From Hyphomicrobiales bacterium (lineage in GTDB: Bacteria > Pseudomonadota > Alphaproteobacteria > Rhizobiales > Devosiaceae), in NCBI GenBank assembly GCA_015487515.1, contig WFPQ01000156.1:1-13873 (forward strand): DNA of 13,873 nt. Reading direction: 5' to 3'. Below the pieces are notes generated by a model, which was given only the letters and a program-made list of their open reading frames with translations, was not told the origin of the DNA and did not search any database. Below are positions 1 through 6,918 of this stretch, in pieces. A program made the position numbers and the translations under genes. Numbering within the stretch: the first letter of the stretch is position 1; every line of letters starts with the position of its first letter.

Positions 1-19
1 AGATGTGTATAAGAGACAG
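1..19. other. Tn5/Nextera mosaic-end adapter (library artefact)
   Basis: The first 19 bases read AGATGTGTATAAGAGACAG, which is exactly the Tn5 mosaic end used in Nextera tagmentation adapters. It is almost certainly untrimmed adapter at a contig end and not genomic DNA. It introduces an in-frame TAA (10-12) ahead of the livH reading frame, which falsely makes livH look as if it starts inside the window. Genomic sequence starts at about base 20. Confidence 0.95.
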
Positions 20-21
20 AT

Positions 22-702
22 TATTATCTCTCGGTGACCCTTTCAGTGGGCAGCGTAATGATATTTGCCGTTGCCATGGAAAAAATCTTCTATCGCACGA
101 TATACAGGTTCACCGAGCTTCAGCAGGTGCTTGCAACGATCGGCATAACCTTTTTGATGATAGCCAGCGTCAACTTCTTTCTGGGTTCCACGATTCTGCC
201 AATCCGCGCCCCGGAATTTTTCAGCACCCCTCTGGACCTGGGCTTCAGAACCCTGCCGACCCATCGCATGGTGGTCATAGTGGCCGGGCTTGCCATTGCC
301 ATCGGCCTTTACATACTGCTGGACAAGACCCGTTTCGGCATCCGGCTGCGGGCCGCCGTCGACAACAGGAACATGGCTGCGTCCCTTGGCATAAATACGG
401 CCAGGATATATGCGCTTTCCTTTGCACTGGGGGCCGGACTTGCGGCCTTCGGAGGGATACTGGGGGCAGAACTTCTGCCAATAGATGCCTATTATCCAAT
501 CCGGTACATGGTTTTGTTCCTGGTGGTGGTAGCCGTTGGCGGACTGGGCAGTATCGTGGGCTCCTTCATCGCTGCCATAGGGCTGGGGATAATAGATACG
601 GCAGCCCGCTACATAGCACCGGAATATGGGACCGTGTTTTTCTTCGTGGCCATGATAATGGTGCTGCTGCTGCGCCCCCAGGGCCTGTTGGGGAAAGAAT
701 AG
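22..702 (+). CDS. livH: HAAT-family ABC transporter permease LivH, 5'-truncated
   Basis: Inner-membrane permease of a branched-chain-amino-acid-type (HAAT) ABC importer. The reading frame is open from the end of the adapter to TAG at 700-702, giving about 226 residues; complete LivH proteins are near 290, so roughly the first 60 residues lie off the contig. The GTG at 34 is an internal codon, not a start: no ribosome site precedes it and the frame continues upstream to the adapter. Several hydrophobic segments are visible. The conserved loop GGLGSIVGSFIAA near the C-terminus is the permease motif that contacts the ATPases, and the protein ends in the typical LRPQGLLGKE. Only 3 bases separate it from livM. 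The substrate cannot be read from the permease; the neighbouring P450 suggests something other than an amino acid. The solute-binding protein gene is not in the window. Confidence 0.93.
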   Translation, partial: YYLSVTLSVGSVMIFAVAMEKIFYRTIYRFTELQQVLATIGITFLMIASVNFFLGSTILPIRAPEFFSTPLDLGFRTLPTHRMVVIVAGLAIAIGLYILLDKTRFGIRLRAAVDNRNMAASLGINTARIYALSFALGAGLAAFGGILGAELLPIDAYYPIRYMVLFLVVVAVGGLGSIVGSFIAAIGLGIIDTAARYIAPEYGTVFFFVAMIMVLLLRPQGLLGKE

Positions 703-705
703 ATC

Positions 706-1728
706 ATGCAAGCAAGCCAGACAAAAAGCGTCACGCCAGCGATCAAGGCAACCCCGGCCGGCAATTCAATGCGGTCCAGGAAATTCATGCTCAGACTGGC
801 ATTTGACCTGCTCCTGATCGGGGCCGGGATCGCTGCCTATTTCATTTTTCCCGACAATCTGGGCTTTGTCACCCGGGTACTGATAATGATCATCATGGTT
901 TTGTCACTTGACCTGGTTCTGGGCTATGCGGGGGTGGCGACCCTGGGACATGCGGCCCTTTACGGGGCCGGGGCCTATGGGGCGGGACTCTTTGCCATTT
1001 ATTATTCCCCCGATCCGTTGACGGGACTCCTGGTCGGGGCGATGGCGGGGGGAGTGACGGCGTTTGTTTCCGGCCTGATACTTATGCGGGCCAACGGCCT
1101 TACCCTGTTGATGCTGACAATTGCCGTGGCCCAGATAATGCAGGAAATAGTCAACAAGGAACGAGCCATAACCGGGGGTTCGGACGGGCTGCTGGGCATA
1201 GACATGGACCCGATAATGGGTGTATATGCCTTCGACTTTTTTGGCCGCACCGGATACTGGTATGCCCTGGTGGTCCTGCTGGTGGTATTCTTTGCCCTGA
1301 AAATACTGGTTGCCTCCCCGTTCGGAAACATGGCCCGGGGCATTCATGAAAGCGCACCAAGGATGCGGGCCATTGGTACCCCGGTCTATTGGCGACTGGT
1401 GGCAATCTATACGATTTCGGGAATTGTGGCCGGCATTGCCGGGGCCCTTTCCGCCCAGGTAACCGAACTGGTTTCGCTGGAAGCCTTTGGCTTTGCCCTG
1501 TCGGCAGAGGCCATGGTCATGCTCATTCTTGGCGGGCTCGGAAGGCTTTACGGAGCGATAATCGGCACCATTATTTTCATGGTGGTTCACCACACCGCTG
1601 CCTCCATCGATCCGTTCAACTGGCTGTTCGTGATCGGAACCATGGTCCTGATCGTGGTCTATTTCGTGCCCGAGGGCTTCATGGGACTTCCGGTCAGGCT
1701 GCGGCGCTGGATGAGGTGGCAAAAATGA
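706..1728 (+). CDS. livM: HAAT-family ABC transporter permease LivM
   Basis: Second inner-membrane permease subunit, 340 residues, normal for LivM. A hydrophilic N-terminal tail of about 25 residues precedes the first membrane segment. The family motif GYAGVATLGHAALYGAGAYG lies at about residues 73-92, and the loop GGLGRLYGAIIGTII near residue 280 is the ATPase-coupling motif equivalent to that in LivH. The C-terminus VPEGFMGLPVRLRRW is typical. ATG at 706 follows the livH stop by 3 bases, and its TGA overlaps the livG ATG (ATGA), so the genes are translationally coupled. It pairs with LivH to form the membrane pore. Confidence 0.95.
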   Translation: MQASQTKSVTPAIKATPAGNSMRSRKFMLRLAFDLLLIGAGIAAYFIFPDNLGFVTRVLIMIIMVLSLDLVLGYAGVATLGHAALYGAGAYGAGLFAIYYSPDPLTGLLVGAMAGGVTAFVSGLILMRANGLTLLMLTIAVAQIMQEIVNKERAITGGSDGLLGIDMDPIMGVYAFDFFGRTGYWYALVVLLVVFFALKILVASPFGNMARGIHESAPRMRAIGTPVYWRLVAIYTISGIVAGIAGALSAQVTELVSLEAFGFALSAEAMVMLILGGLGRLYGAIIGTIIFMVVHHTAASIDPFNWLFVIGTMVLIVVYFVPEGFMGLPVRLRRWMRWQK

Positions 1729-2477
1729 ATGCGGGACTGAGGGTCAAAAACCTGCAAATGCATTTCGGCGGCATCGTGGTGGCCGACAACATAAACCTTT
1801 CCCTGGAACCGGGAGACCGCAAGGCACTGATCGGGCCGAACGGAGCCGGCAAGACCACCTTTGCAAACCTGCTGACAGGAAACCTGACCCCGACCGGCGG
1901 TTCCATAAGCCTGGACGGCATGGATATAAAACGCATGAAGGAATCCAAAAGGGTAAGGGCAGGAGTTGCCAAGACCTTCCAGATAACCACCCTGTTCAGG
2001 CACATGAGCGTGCGGGAAAACATCCGCCTGCCCATACTGGAAAGAATGGGGCGGGGAATGAGAATGTTCAAAAGGGCGGATTCCTATCCCGATGTGGAGG
2101 AGGAAATCGAACAGATGCTGAGCCAGTTCAACCTGCAATCCCTTGCGGATGTCGAGGTGCACGAACTGGCCTATGGTCAGCAAAGGCTGGTGGAAATGGC
2201 CCTGACGATGGCTCTGAAGCCAAGAATCCTCATTCTTGACGAACCCTCGGCCGGGGTGGCGGCCAGTGACGCCCATATCATAACCGATGCAATAGAAAAC
2301 CTGCCGGATGACCTGTCGGTGCTGATCATCGAACATGACATGAAACTGGTGTTCAAGGTCGCCAGCAGGATAATCGTGCTGGTAAACGGGGCAATACTTT
2401 GTGAAGGAACCCCGGGAGAAATCAGCAAAAACCAGCAGGTGCGCGATCTTTACCTGGGGGCACGGCACGATGGCTGA
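1725..2477 (+). CDS. livG: HAAT-family ABC transporter ATP-binding protein LivG
   Basis: Cytoplasmic ATPase of the importer, 250 residues. Walker A is GPNGAGKTT (37-45), the Q-loop is FQITTLFRHM (85-94), the signature is LAYGQQR (148-154), Walker B is ILILDEP (168-174) and the switch histidine is H204 in IIEHDM. A LivG-type insertion (about 106-122) follows the Q-loop. The open frame extends upstream inside livM, but ATG 1725 is chosen because it overlaps the livM stop and begins directly before the first beta strand (LRVKNLQMHF). It ends 8 bases inside livF. All motifs for ATP hydrolysis are intact. Confidence 0.95.
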   Translation: MNAGLRVKNLQMHFGGIVVADNINLSLEPGDRKALIGPNGAGKTTFANLLTGNLTPTGGSISLDGMDIKRMKESKRVRAGVAKTFQITTLFRHMSVRENIRLPILERMGRGMRMFKRADSYPDVEEEIEQMLSQFNLQSLADVEVHELAYGQQRLVEMALTMALKPRILILDEPSAGVAASDAHIITDAIENLPDDLSVLIIEHDMKLVFKVASRIIVLVNGAILCEGTPGEISKNQQVRDLYLGARHDG

Positions 2478-3186
2478 AAAAACCGAAATCGCCCTGAACC
2501 TGCAAAATGTAAATGCGGGATATGGCGACACCCAGATTCTGAATGATATTTCCTTTGCCGTGAAAAAGGGCGAACGCCTGGCGATAATCGGGCGCAACGG
2601 AGTCGGCAAGTCAACCCTGCTAAACACCATGATGGGGCTCACGGACATGCATTCGGGGTCCGTGGAATTGTTCGGCAACGAAATCCAGAACCTGCCATCC
2701 CACGAAAGAGCCCGCCTGGGGCTGGGGCTGGTTCCGCAGACCCGCGATATCTTCGCTTCCCTCAGTGTCGAGGAAAACCTGATCTCCGGAGCCCGCAACA
2801 ATGGCAGAATAGAACAGGCATTTTCGTTGTTTCCAAGGCTTGAAGAACGCAAAAAAAATGGCGGAGGCCAGCTTTCCGGCGGCGAACAGCAAATGCTTTC
2901 CATAGCCAGAACCCTGATGGGGGAACCAAGACTGGTCATGCTGGACGAACCGCTGGAGGGGCTGGCCCCGGTCATATGTGACATGCTGATGGATGTTTTT
3001 GAAAAACTGGCATCCGACGGGAAACACACGATCGTGCTGGTGGAACAACACGCGGAACTGGCCATGGAATTCTCCGACAGGATGCTGATTCTTGATAACG
3101 GGGAAATCGTTTTCCACGACGAGACTTCCAAAGTGCGGGAAAACCCGTCAATTCTGGAACGTCACGTGGGACTTGGCATTAGCTGA
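2470..3186 (+). CDS. livF: HAAT-family ABC transporter ATP-binding protein LivF
   Basis: Second ATPase of the importer, 238 residues, which forms a heterodimer with LivG. Walker A is GRNGVGKST (41-49), the Q-loop is at VPQTRDIFASL (88-98), the signature is LSGGEQQ (135-141), Walker B is LVMLDEP (155-161) and the switch histidine is H194 in VEQHAE. The segment DEPLEGLAP is the LivF form of the D-loop region. ATG 2470 overlaps the end of livG by 8 bases; a longer frame from 2401 lies wholly inside livG and is not used. The P450 gene follows after 51 bases with no terminator-like hairpin, which favours a common transcript. Confidence 0.94.
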   Translation: MAEKTEIALNLQNVNAGYGDTQILNDISFAVKKGERLAIIGRNGVGKSTLLNTMMGLTDMHSGSVELFGNEIQNLPSHERARLGLGLVPQTRDIFASLSVEENLISGARNNGRIEQAFSLFPRLEERKKNGGGQLSGGEQQMLSIARTLMGEPRLVMLDEPLEGLAPVICDMLMDVFEKLASDGKHTIVLVEQHAELAMEFSDRMLILDNGEIVFHDETSKVRENPSILERHVGLGIS

Positions 3187-3237
3187 CCTCATGCCGGAAC
3201 AGGGTAAAACCGCCGGACAATCAAAGGGAGAGAGGCC

Positions 3238-4461
3238 ATGAAAATCATTGAAGGCCATTACGAGATCGAAGTTCCAGAGGGTGTTCCGGTCTGGGACGTG
3301 GACCCGTATGACGTGGACATATTGCAGGACCCGGACGAATATTATGCAGAACTGCGCTCAAAGGGACCCTTCGTCTATATTCCAAAATATTCCATCCTGG
3401 CCTGTGGAAGGTACGAGGAAACCAAGGAAGTGTTTTCCGACTGGGAAAGGTTCATTTCTTCCCGGGGGGTAGGGTTGCAGGATTTCGAACTGGAAGAACC
3501 ATGGAGACCGAAAAGCATAATTCTTGAAGTGGACCCGCCCGAACATTCGGTAACGCGCCGGGTACTGGCCAGGGCCCTTTCGCCCAAGGCAACCGCAGCC
3601 CTTAAGGAATTGTTCCAGGAAACGGCGGACAGACTGATAGATGAGTTGCTGGAAAAGGAAAGTTTTGAGGCCGTGGTCGAGCTTGCCGAGGAGTTTCCCA
3701 CCACGGTATTTCCAAAGGCGGTAGGGCTTAAGGAAAAGAACAGCCGGGCTCTGGTGGATTACGGGGCCATGGTGTTCAATGCCCTTGGGCCGGACAATGA
3801 ATTGCGCAGAAATGCCATGGCCATGGGGCCGACAACGGTTCCATGGATAGTCGAGCAATGCAACCGCAAGAACCTGAAACCCGAAGGATTTGGCGCCACC
3901 ATATTCGCCGCTGCCGATGCGGGAGAAATAAACGAGGAACAGGCCGAAAAACTGGTGCGTTCGCTGCTATCGGCCGGAGTCGATACCACGGTCACGGGGA
4001 TCGGAAGCGCCCTTTGGTGCCTTGCAAAATTCCCCGACCAGTTCAAGCGGTTAAAGGATGACCCAACCCTGTTGCGGCCAGCCTTCGAGGAGGTATTGCG
4101 CTTCACTTCCCCGGTTCATTCATTCTGCCGCACCGCCAGTGGCGATACCATGGTCAGCGGAACAAGAATTGCCGAAGGCAGCAAGATACTTTGCGTCCTT
4201 GGGGCCGCCAACAGCGATGAAAGACAATGGAAGGAAGCGGAAAAGTTCGATATCGGCCGGCGCCCCACCGGTCACCTTGCCATGGGAACAGGCATCCATG
4301 GCTGCGTTGGACAGAACCTGGCCCGGGCAGAGGTTGCAGCCGTGCTGACCTCGATCATTGCAAAGGTCGAGGAAATAGACTTTGCCGGCGAGGCCGTGTG
4401 GCGGCCCAACAATGCCATTCATGCCCTTGACAAGCTGCCTCTTGTCTTCAAAAGAGCGTGA
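3238..4461 (+). CDS. Cytochrome P450, CYP199-like, with Met in place of the heme-loop Phe
   Basis: Soluble bacterial P450 of 407 residues that probably hydroxylates or O-demethylates a small aromatic acid. The I-helix oxygen-activation motif is AGVDTT (246-251, acid-alcohol pair D249/T250), the K-helix ExxR is E285-V-L-R288, and the heme thiolate is C356 in GTGIHGCVG. Segments such as RPKSIILEVDPPEH, GLVFNA-like GAMVFNALGP and RSLLSAGVDTT closely resemble CYP199A4 of Rhodopseudomonas palustris as remembered, with a constant offset of two residues. Matches to its carboxylate-contact residues (here R90, S93, R241, S242) suggest a benzoate- or cinnamate-type substrate. M349 replaces the Phe that normally lies seven residues before the heme Cys. 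ATG 3238 has a GGGAGAGAGG ribosome site. Ferredoxin and reductase genes follow directly. Family call is firm; the exact substrate is inference. Confidence 0.93.
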   Translation: MKIIEGHYEIEVPEGVPVWDVDPYDVDILQDPDEYYAELRSKGPFVYIPKYSILACGRYEETKEVFSDWERFISSRGVGLQDFELEEPWRPKSIILEVDPPEHSVTRRVLARALSPKATAALKELFQETADRLIDELLEKESFEAVVELAEEFPTTVFPKAVGLKEKNSRALVDYGAMVFNALGPDNELRRNAMAMGPTTVPWIVEQCNRKNLKPEGFGATIFAAADAGEINEEQAEKLVRSLLSAGVDTTVTGIGSALWCLAKFPDQFKRLKDDPTLLRPAFEEVLRFTSPVHSFCRTASGDTMVSGTRIAEGSKILCVLGAANSDERQWKEAEKFDIGRRPTGHLAMGTGIHGCVGQNLARAEVAAVLTSIIAKVEEIDFAGEAVWRPNNAIHALDKLPLVFKRA

Positions 4462-4543
4462 GCAATTTTGATGAGAAATAAAATGCAAGGCGTAAACCAT
4501 CTGACGCCATGATAATCCCGACGAAAATGAAGAGTACCGGAGC

Positions 4544-4867
4544 ATGGTAAAAATCACGTTCATAGAAGCCAATGGCAATGAAATCACCATAGACGCCGAA
4601 GAGGGAAACAGCCTGATGCAGGCGGCGGTGGCCAATGGAATAAAGGGAATCGTTGCAGAATGCGGCGGTTCGATGATGTGCGCTACGTGCCATGTATACG
4701 TGGATGGGGCAGATTTTGGAAAACTTCCGGAAAGGGAAGAGGCAGAAGACGAAATGCTGGATTCCACGGCTTGCCAAAGAAAGGAAACCAGCCGACTTTC
4801 CTGCCAGATAAAAATCTCGACCGGGCTGGAAGGAATAAGGGTTCACCTTCCCACGAGCCAATATTGA
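4544..4867 (+). CDS. [2Fe-2S] ferredoxin, putidaredoxin/adrenodoxin type
   Basis: Small electron carrier of 107 residues for the adjacent P450. Cluster ligands are C40, C46, C49 and C87 (C-x5-C-x2-C-x37-C), the spacing of the vertebrate-type class that includes putidaredoxin and palustrisredoxin (Pux, partner of CYP199A2). The last part SCQIKI...LEGIRVHLPTSQY is typical, with the aromatic C-terminal residue that in putidaredoxin (Trp) takes part in partner contact. An additional Cys (C77) precedes the fourth ligand. The gene lies 82 bases after the P450; its ribosome site is weak (GGAG almost touching ATG 4544, or GAAGAG slightly farther upstream). It receives electrons from the reductase encoded next and hands them to the P450 heme. 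Confidence 0.95.
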   Translation: MVKITFIEANGNEITIDAEEGNSLMQAAVANGIKGIVAECGGSMMCATCHVYVDGADFGKLPEREEAEDEMLDSTACQRKETSRLSCQIKISTGLEGIRVHLPTSQY

Positions 4868-4868
4868 C

Positions 4869-4940
4869 CCGGACCATGTTTTGGAGCTATCAGGGCCCTG
4901 CCATGACAGGAGAAAACCTGCCCAGGTCAAACCGGTCCGG
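4869..4940 (+). repeat. Inverted repeat framing the ferredoxin-reductase spacer
   Basis: CCGGACC at 4869-4875 is exactly complementary to GGTCCGG at 4934-4940, with 58 bases between them. The loop contains the palindrome CAGGGCCCTG (4891-4900) and further CAGG/CCTG pairs. The structure begins just after the ferredoxin stop and ends about 40 bases before the reductase start. No T-run follows, so it is not an obvious terminator; it could be a mRNA-processing or stability stem. Weak, GC-rich arms make chance occurrence possible. Confidence 0.35.
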
Positions 4941-4979
4941 CAGCCCCCAAGAAGCCCCGGATGAAGAGAGTGATAAAAC

Positions 4980-6206
4980 ATGATTGATGGCCCGGTTGTA
5001 ATAGTCGGTACCGGCCAGGCCGGTTTTCAAACCGCTGCCAGCCTGAGACTGGAAGGATTTGGGGGAAAAATTTCCATGCTGGGGGACGAGCCGGGCCTGC
5101 CCTATCAGCGCCCTCCCCTTTCCAAGGCCTTCTTCCGGGAGGGAAATGCGGAAAGGCTGTTGTTCCGCAACCGGGATTTTTTTGAAAAGAACAATATAAA
5201 CTTCAGGGAGCGGTGCCCGGTCAGGGCCATAGACCGCCAGAAAAAACAGGTGGTGCTGGATGATGCGGCAACCATGCCCTATCAGCATCTGGTTCTGGCC
5301 ACCGGAACCCGGAACCGCAACCTGCCCATCGGGGGAACCGACCTGAAAAACGTAATGGCTCTAAGAACCCTGGAAGATGCCAACCGGATAAGAGAAACCG
5401 CCCGGGCCGGGCAAAGGGTGGTAATGATAGGGGGCGGTTTCATAGGGCTGGAACTGGCCGGAGTGCTGAATGAATTCGGGTGCCAGGTTACGGTCATAGA
5501 GGCGGAAAGCCGGCCAATGGCGCGGTCGGTTTCAGAAAGAATATCAAGCTATTTCGTGGAGCTACACAGCAGAAACGGCATTGCAATTCACTGCAATTCC
5601 ATGGTTTCACGAATTTTTGGCAATGACAGGGCCGAAGGGGTGGAACTGGCCGATGGCAGGGAAATCGGGGCCGACCTGGTTTTCATATGCGCAGGGGTGG
5701 TGCCAAATTCGGAAATAGGGTCTGAAGCTGGCCTTGAAACCAGCAATGGAATTCTGGTCGATGAAATGCTGCTGACCAATGATCCCGATATCAGCGCCAT
5801 TGGTGATTGTGCCTCCTTCGTCCACAGGGGCAGCGGCAGGCTGGTCCGTCTCGAATCGGTGCAAAATGCCGCCGATCAGGCCAAGTGCGTGGCCAAAAGG
5901 CTGGCCGGAGACCCCTCCCCCTATGATGCGGTGCCCTGGTTCTGGAGCGACCAGGGAGGCAAAAAGCTGCAAATTGCAGGCCTTACGGGCCATGCCGGGC
6001 AGTTGATATGCCGGGGGGACGAGGAAAATGACAAGCTGACGGTTTTTGCCTTTGAAAATGACCGGTTTGTCGGAGTCGAGACGGTGGGCATGGCGGCCAA
6101 TTACGTGGTTGCCCGCAAAATCCTTGAAACCGGCAGGGACCTGACCCTGAGCGATTTTGAAAATTCGGACTTTGACCTGCGCGAAGTTCTGAAAAAAACC
6201 GGCTGA
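4980..6206 (+). CDS. FAD-dependent NAD(P)H:ferredoxin reductase (putidaredoxin reductase type)
   Basis: Flavoprotein of 408 residues that passes electrons from NAD(P)H to the [2Fe-2S] ferredoxin for the P450. The FAD-binding Rossmann motif is GTGQAG (10-15), then PYQRPPLSK (41-49) near the flavin. LATGTRNR (106-113) is the conserved ATG motif. The NAD(P)H-binding motif is GGGFIG (151-156) with acidic E174 at the end of the following strand (VIEAE), which points to NADH over NADPH. The second FAD motif is TNDPDISAIGD (266-276), and PWFWSDQ (319-325) is a hallmark of this reductase class. Size matches putidaredoxin and palustrisredoxin reductases. It lies 112 bases after the ferredoxin, with only a poor ribosome site (AGAGAG). 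It converges on the - strand gene that ends at 6229. Confidence 0.94.
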   Translation: MIDGPVVIVGTGQAGFQTAASLRLEGFGGKISMLGDEPGLPYQRPPLSKAFFREGNAERLLFRNRDFFEKNNINFRERCPVRAIDRQKKQVVLDDAATMPYQHLVLATGTRNRNLPIGGTDLKNVMALRTLEDANRIRETARAGQRVVMIGGGFIGLELAGVLNEFGCQVTVIEAESRPMARSVSERISSYFVELHSRNGIAIHCNSMVSRIFGNDRAEGVELADGREIGADLVFICAGVVPNSEIGSEAGLETSNGILVDEMLLTNDPDISAIGDCASFVHRGSGRLVRLESVQNAADQAKCVAKRLAGDPSPYDAVPWFWSDQGGKKLQIAGLTGHAGQLICRGDEENDKLTVFAFENDRFVGVETVGMAANYVVARKILETGRDLTLSDFENSDFDLREVLKKTG

Positions 6207-6215
6207 ATGGGCCGG
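6192..6215 (-). terminator. Rho-independent terminator for the ATC hydrolase transcript
   Basis: Read on the - strand, CCGGC (6215-6211) and GCCGG (6203-6199) form a 5-bp all-GC stem with a 7-base loop, directly followed by seven T residues (6198-6192). It lies just past the - strand stop codon at 6229 and overlaps the last codons and stop of the convergent reductase gene. The stem is short, so efficiency is uncertain. Confidence 0.45.
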
Positions 6216-6228
6216 GCCCGTTTCAAAA

Positions 6229-6762
6229 CTATTCCCCGTCCTTGAGGGAATATCTGAAATCGCAAAATTTCGCCCCCTGCATGATGGTCTGGGTGCGGGA
6301 AAGTTTCATGCGGGGATTATAGCCGATACAGAAGGCCGCATCCCGGTTGCAGGACAGAAGGTGTCCTATCTTTTCCAGGCCCATTTCCCTGTACATGAGG
6401 GAATATCTGCACCTGGTGACGTTGAATTCCAGACGGTCCCCGGAGGAATGCAGCTTTTCAATCTCCAGGGCCCCATCGGCCTGCCAAAGGGGAATGAGAT
6501 CGGCAAAATCTTCAAGGTCCGGCATGTTGTCAAGGTTATCATCCCTGTTCCTGTCGTCATTCCTGTCACCATTACCCGCGCTCCCATCGGACTTAAGAGT
6601 CCGCATGGACCTGCCCTGGGCAATGGCAGATTTTTTCACGGCCTGCTCAATGACCTCTTCCGCCTGCTGCTCCCCGTGGAGTTCGAGCACCGTATCATAA
6701 ACATCCTTCAGGATTGCCGCCTCGATGCGGCGCAATTCCAATATGGAAACCGACTTGCTCAT
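6229..6762 (-). CDS. L-2-amino-thiazoline-4-carboxylic acid (ATC) hydrolase family protein
   Basis: A 177-residue protein resembling the L-ATC hydrolase family, whose founding members open the thiazoline ring of L-ATC on the way to L-cysteine. Recognition rests on the C-terminal half: FNVTRCRYSLMYREMGLEK, LLSCNRDAAF, the G-x-NP segment (147-150), then RTQTIMQGAKFCDFRY (156-171), with cysteines C118, C138, C145 and C167. The N-terminal half is helical (13-50). Residues 57-83 form a polar linker rich in D, N, R and G. ATG 6762 is chosen over a longer frame (to 6813) because GGAGG lies 7 bases upstream of it. It follows the VOC gene by 156 bases on the same strand, with no clear promoter between, so co-transcription is likely. 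Many family members have no proven substrate, so enzyme activity is not certain. Confidence 0.8.
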   Translation of the reverse strand: MSKSVSILELRRIEAAILKDVYDTVLELHGEQQAEEVIEQAVKKSAIAQGRSMRTLKSDGSAGNGDRNDDRNRDDNLDNMPDLEDFADLIPLWQADGALEIEKLHSSGDRLEFNVTRCRYSLMYREMGLEKIGHLLSCNRDAAFCIGYNPRMKLSRTQTIMQGAKFCDFRYSLKDGE

Positions 6763-6918
6763 TTCATGTCCTCCACCTGATATCCCCTGCCATTGATGTC
6801 TCCTGCCATTCATGCCTTGGGGATCTGTGATCCATCATTATCGCCGTTCAGTAACAGCCTCTTGCCCATCATGGTATCACTTGCAGAGCAAAAGCCGAAA
6901 ATCCGGGCTGCGACAACC

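Noticed and set aside
3..806. 267-residue open frame on the + strand at the window start
   Set aside because: It starts inside the adapter, runs out of frame across livH and the start of livM, and its translation is His/Arg/Gly-rich shadow sequence.
1659..3131. 490-residue open frame on the - strand across livG and livF
   Set aside because: It is wholly antisense to two well-supported ATPase genes; the translation has no recognisable domain and is rich in Ser/Pro/Cys as expected from a shadow frame.
5900..6228. A separate strong terminator for the reductase gene on the + strand
   Set aside because: The hairpin at 6199-6215 has its T-run only on the - strand; the + strand side is followed by no T-run.
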